12,710 nucleotides of DNA, taken from CAZPUI01 sp964415525. GTDB lineage: Bacteria > Acidobacteriota > Holophagae > Holophagales > Holophagaceae. Below the pieces are notes generated by a model. That model saw only the letters and a list, made by a program, of their open reading frames with translations, ran no database searches and was not told the DNA's origin. This document shows, piece after piece, positions 11,133-12,710 of the stretch; position 1 is the first letter of the stretch, and every line of letters starts with the position of its first letter. The stretch covers positions 1 to 12,710 of the forward strand of contig CAYQAS010000118.1 in the NCBI GenBank assembly GCA_964415525.1. The letters run 5' to 3'. The translations under genes and the position numbers were made by a program.

Positions 11133-12709
11133 CAGGTCCGACCCCTTTCACTGTTGTCGATCCGGAAGGACTCCACGATGGAACTGAGGATCATCTCGCT
11201 GTCGGCGGCGTTCTCCCCCAGCAGGTAGGCGATCTGCTGCACCGTCTGCACGTTCTTGCGGATGACATCCTGGGCCTTGAGGATGATCTGCTCCCGCTGG
11301 AAGGCTGGCTCCGTGATGTCCTGCAGGATGGCGCAGGCCAGCACCCCGGGCTCGATGGGGAAGGCCTGGAAGCGCACCACGGTGCCCTGGATGCGGAGGT
11401 TGCGGGTGATCTCGCCGTCCTCGTTCTCCAGCACCTCCTCCATCAGGTCCAGCAGTTCCGGAGCGACCTTCTTCAAGCTCGCGCCTCCCATGCCGGGCAC
11501 CGTCTCGAAGATCGTCTGCGCCTCGACGCCCATCATGTCGGCGAAGCGGCGATTGCACTCGACGATGGTGAGGGCGTCATCCACCAGCACCACCCCCGCG
11601 GGCATGGCCCGGATGAGGGCATTGGCCTTGTTCATGGCCAGCTTGCGCATGTAGCTGACGCACATCCCGGCTTCGGCTCGGCCGTCCAACAGGGCCGCCG
11701 CCAGCAGCCGACAGGAGTCGTAGCCGCAGCCGCCGCAGTTGAGTTCGTCCTCGATGGAGAACTTGCCCACCCGGCGCAGGGCCCGGCGAACTTCCGAATC
11801 CGTGTGCGTGGGATCCACCACCGCCGCCTCGGCGAATGCCGCGGCCAGGTCCGTCTGAGTGAGCATAGGTCGGCTCGGACCGCTGCCGAGGCGCTCCAGC
11901 ACCTCCAGCGCCTTGACCGTCGTACCGCAGTGGCGTGTCATTCCAGGGCCGTTGAGGCAGCCGCCTTCGCAGGCCAACAGTTCGAGGAAGAGCGGCTCCT
12001 TGAGGCGCGCCTTCGAGAGCCCGTCCAGCGCATCCAGCACGCCGTGCAGGCCGCTGTAGCTCATGGACTGCACCTTGAAGCCTGAGGGCAGGCGCGTCTG
12101 GACCGTGTCCACCATGCCGCCATCCAGCGGATAGCGACCGCCGTCTGAGGCGTATTCGGGGAAGAAGGTGTCCTCTGCCTCCGGCTTTTCCGAATAGGGG
12201 TCGATCCGTTCCAACGCCATCCAGGCCCGCAGTTCCGCGAACGTGAGCGCCGCATTCGCGGGGGAGTGGGCGTCATCCGCCTCCAGCTTCTTGGCGATGC
12301 AAGGACCGAGAAAGACCACCGCCGCCGCGTCGCCGCGCAGCCGCCGCAGCAGCCGGGCGTGGGCCTGCATGGGGCTCATGAGGGGCATGAGAGTGGGCGC
12401 GAGTTCCGGCAGGTGGCGCCGCACCGTCTCCACCACCGAGGGGCATGCGGTGGACAGATACACGCCGGGAGCCGCAGACGCGAGCATGGCGGCGGTGGCG
12501 GCGCTGATTTCCTCGGCACCCAGGGCCGTCTCCGAAACCCCGGTGAAGCCCAGGCGGCGCAGGGCCGAAATCATGCGGGGCGCGTCGAGGTCCGGCCACT
12601 CCGCCACCCAGCTCGGAGCGAGGGAGGCCCAGACTTCGCGGTGGTCGCGGAAGAGGTGCCGCACCACCGGCAGATCCGGCCGCCCCTTCTTGGCGCCACC
12701 GGGGCATGT
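11132..12709 (-). CDS. hydS: Sensory-type [FeFe]-hydrogenase with Fe-S and PAS domains (HydS-like, group C); N-terminus beyond window edge
   Basis: The visible 525 residues are open to the right edge. An upstream CPGGAK at 12706-12689 looks like the end of a ferredoxin-type 4Fe-4S domain, so the internal GTG at 12667 is not the start. Numbering from that GTG as residue 1, the H-cluster domain covers about 10-260: L1 is STACPSVV (Cys75), L2 GPCIAKKLEAD (Cys123), L3 ELLACEGGCLNGPG (Cys233, Cys237). These are the four cluster ligands. Canonical L1 is TSCCPxW; the first Cys, which relays protons in catalytic enzymes, is Ala74 here. FFPEYASDGGRYPLDGGM (168-185) is also typical. Residues 309-336 form a further Fe-S motif, LNCGGCGYDSC plus Cys336. 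A PAS domain covers about 350-455 (IRAMPAGVVLVDDALTIVEC), then a helical tail (VQTVQQIAYLLGEN). Sensory group C enzymes have this order. It probably senses H2 or redox state rather than turning over H2 fast. It is translationally coupled to the phosphatase. Confidence 0.92.
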   Translation of the reverse strand, partial: TCPGGAKKGRPDLPVVRHLFRDHREVWASLAPSWVAEWPDLDAPRMISALRRLGFTGVSETALGAEEISAATAAMLASAAPGVYLSTACPSVVETVRRHLPELAPTLMPLMSPMQAHARLLRRLRGDAAAVVFLGPCIAKKLEADDAHSPANAALTFAELRAWMALERIDPYSEKPEAEDTFFPEYASDGGRYPLDGGMVDTVQTRLPSGFKVQSMSYSGLHGVLDALDGLSKARLKEPLFLELLACEGGCLNGPGMTRHCGTTVKALEVLERLGSGPSRPMLTQTDLAAAFAEAAVVDPTHTDSEVRRALRRVGKFSIEDELNCGGCGYDSCRLLAAALLDGRAEAGMCVSYMRKLAMNKANALIRAMPAGVVLVDDALTIVECNRRFADMMGVEAQTIFETVPGMGGASLKKVAPELLDLMEEVLENEDGEITRNLRIQGTVVRFQAFPIEPGVLACAILQDITEPAFQREQIILKAQDVIRKNVQTVQQIAYLLGENAADSEMILSSIVESFRIDNSERGRT

Positions 12710-12710
12710 G

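Noticed and set aside
9879..11228. 449-codon plus-strand reading frame opposite the SpoIIE phosphatase
   Set aside because: The minus-strand protein has intact PP2C motifs; the plus-strand product is His/Gln/Gly-rich low-complexity sequence typical of an antisense shadow.

Overview
The window comes from a GC-rich, Gram-negative, flagellated bacterium. An outer-membrane TonB-dependent receptor, a flagellin, a periplasmic FKBP isomerase, a phosphotransacylase-family enzyme and a sensory-type [FeFe]-hydrogenase occur together. This combination, with the style of the proteins, fits an anaerobic or facultative Acidobacteriota of the Holophagae type (Geothrix/Holophaga-like). That placement is inference from gene content; no 16S or other marker lies in the window.

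Layout. 1-1101 (+) is the 3' part of glmS, which runs in from the left edge. It converges at 4 bp spacing on a small exported protein of unknown function (1106-1543, -). Next come two minus-strand genes, an FKBP-type peptidyl-prolyl isomerase (1710-2402) and upstream of it a short flagellin (2456-3271), separated by a hairpin terminator. Divergent from the flagellin is a FemAB-like/DUF482 N-acyltransferase (3468-4652, +). It converges on a phosphate acyltransferase of the Ptb family (4667-5572, -). Upstream of that, on the same strand, is a TonB-dependent receptor (5699-7882, -) of visibly lower GC. Divergent from the receptor, across a 97-bp region with a perfect 10-bp inverted repeat, is an atypical short-chain dehydrogenase-like protein (7980-8609, +).

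The right third (8588-12709, all minus strand) is the most interesting part. A PAS-containing sensory [FeFe]-hydrogenase (HydS-like) enters from the right edge. It has all four H-cluster cysteines, but alanine in place of the proton-relay cysteine. Its stop codon overlaps the start of a SpoIIE-type PP2C phosphatase with an extra C-terminal domain. About 64 bp downstream is a membrane-anchored NMT1/THI5-like periplasmic binding protein. Its cytoplasmic tail carries a C-x2-C...C-x2-C motif and no kinase, cyclase or other output domain. The hydrogenase/phosphatase pair fits the phosphatase-linked sensory group of [FeFe]-hydrogenases: the H-cluster or redox signal probably passes through Fe-S and PAS domains to the phosphatase, which would act on an unseen phosphoprotein, probably an anti-sigma-type partner encoded elsewhere. 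The binding-protein receptor may add a second input, or may simply be a neighbour with its own promoter.

There is no CRISPR array, tRNA, rRNA, insertion sequence or integrase. The window is genic throughout and no gap between genes exceeds 300 bp. The non-coding spaces hold two fairly convincing hairpin terminators or attenuators, a possible sigma-28 promoter for the flagellin, and the inverted-repeat region between receptor and dehydrogenase.
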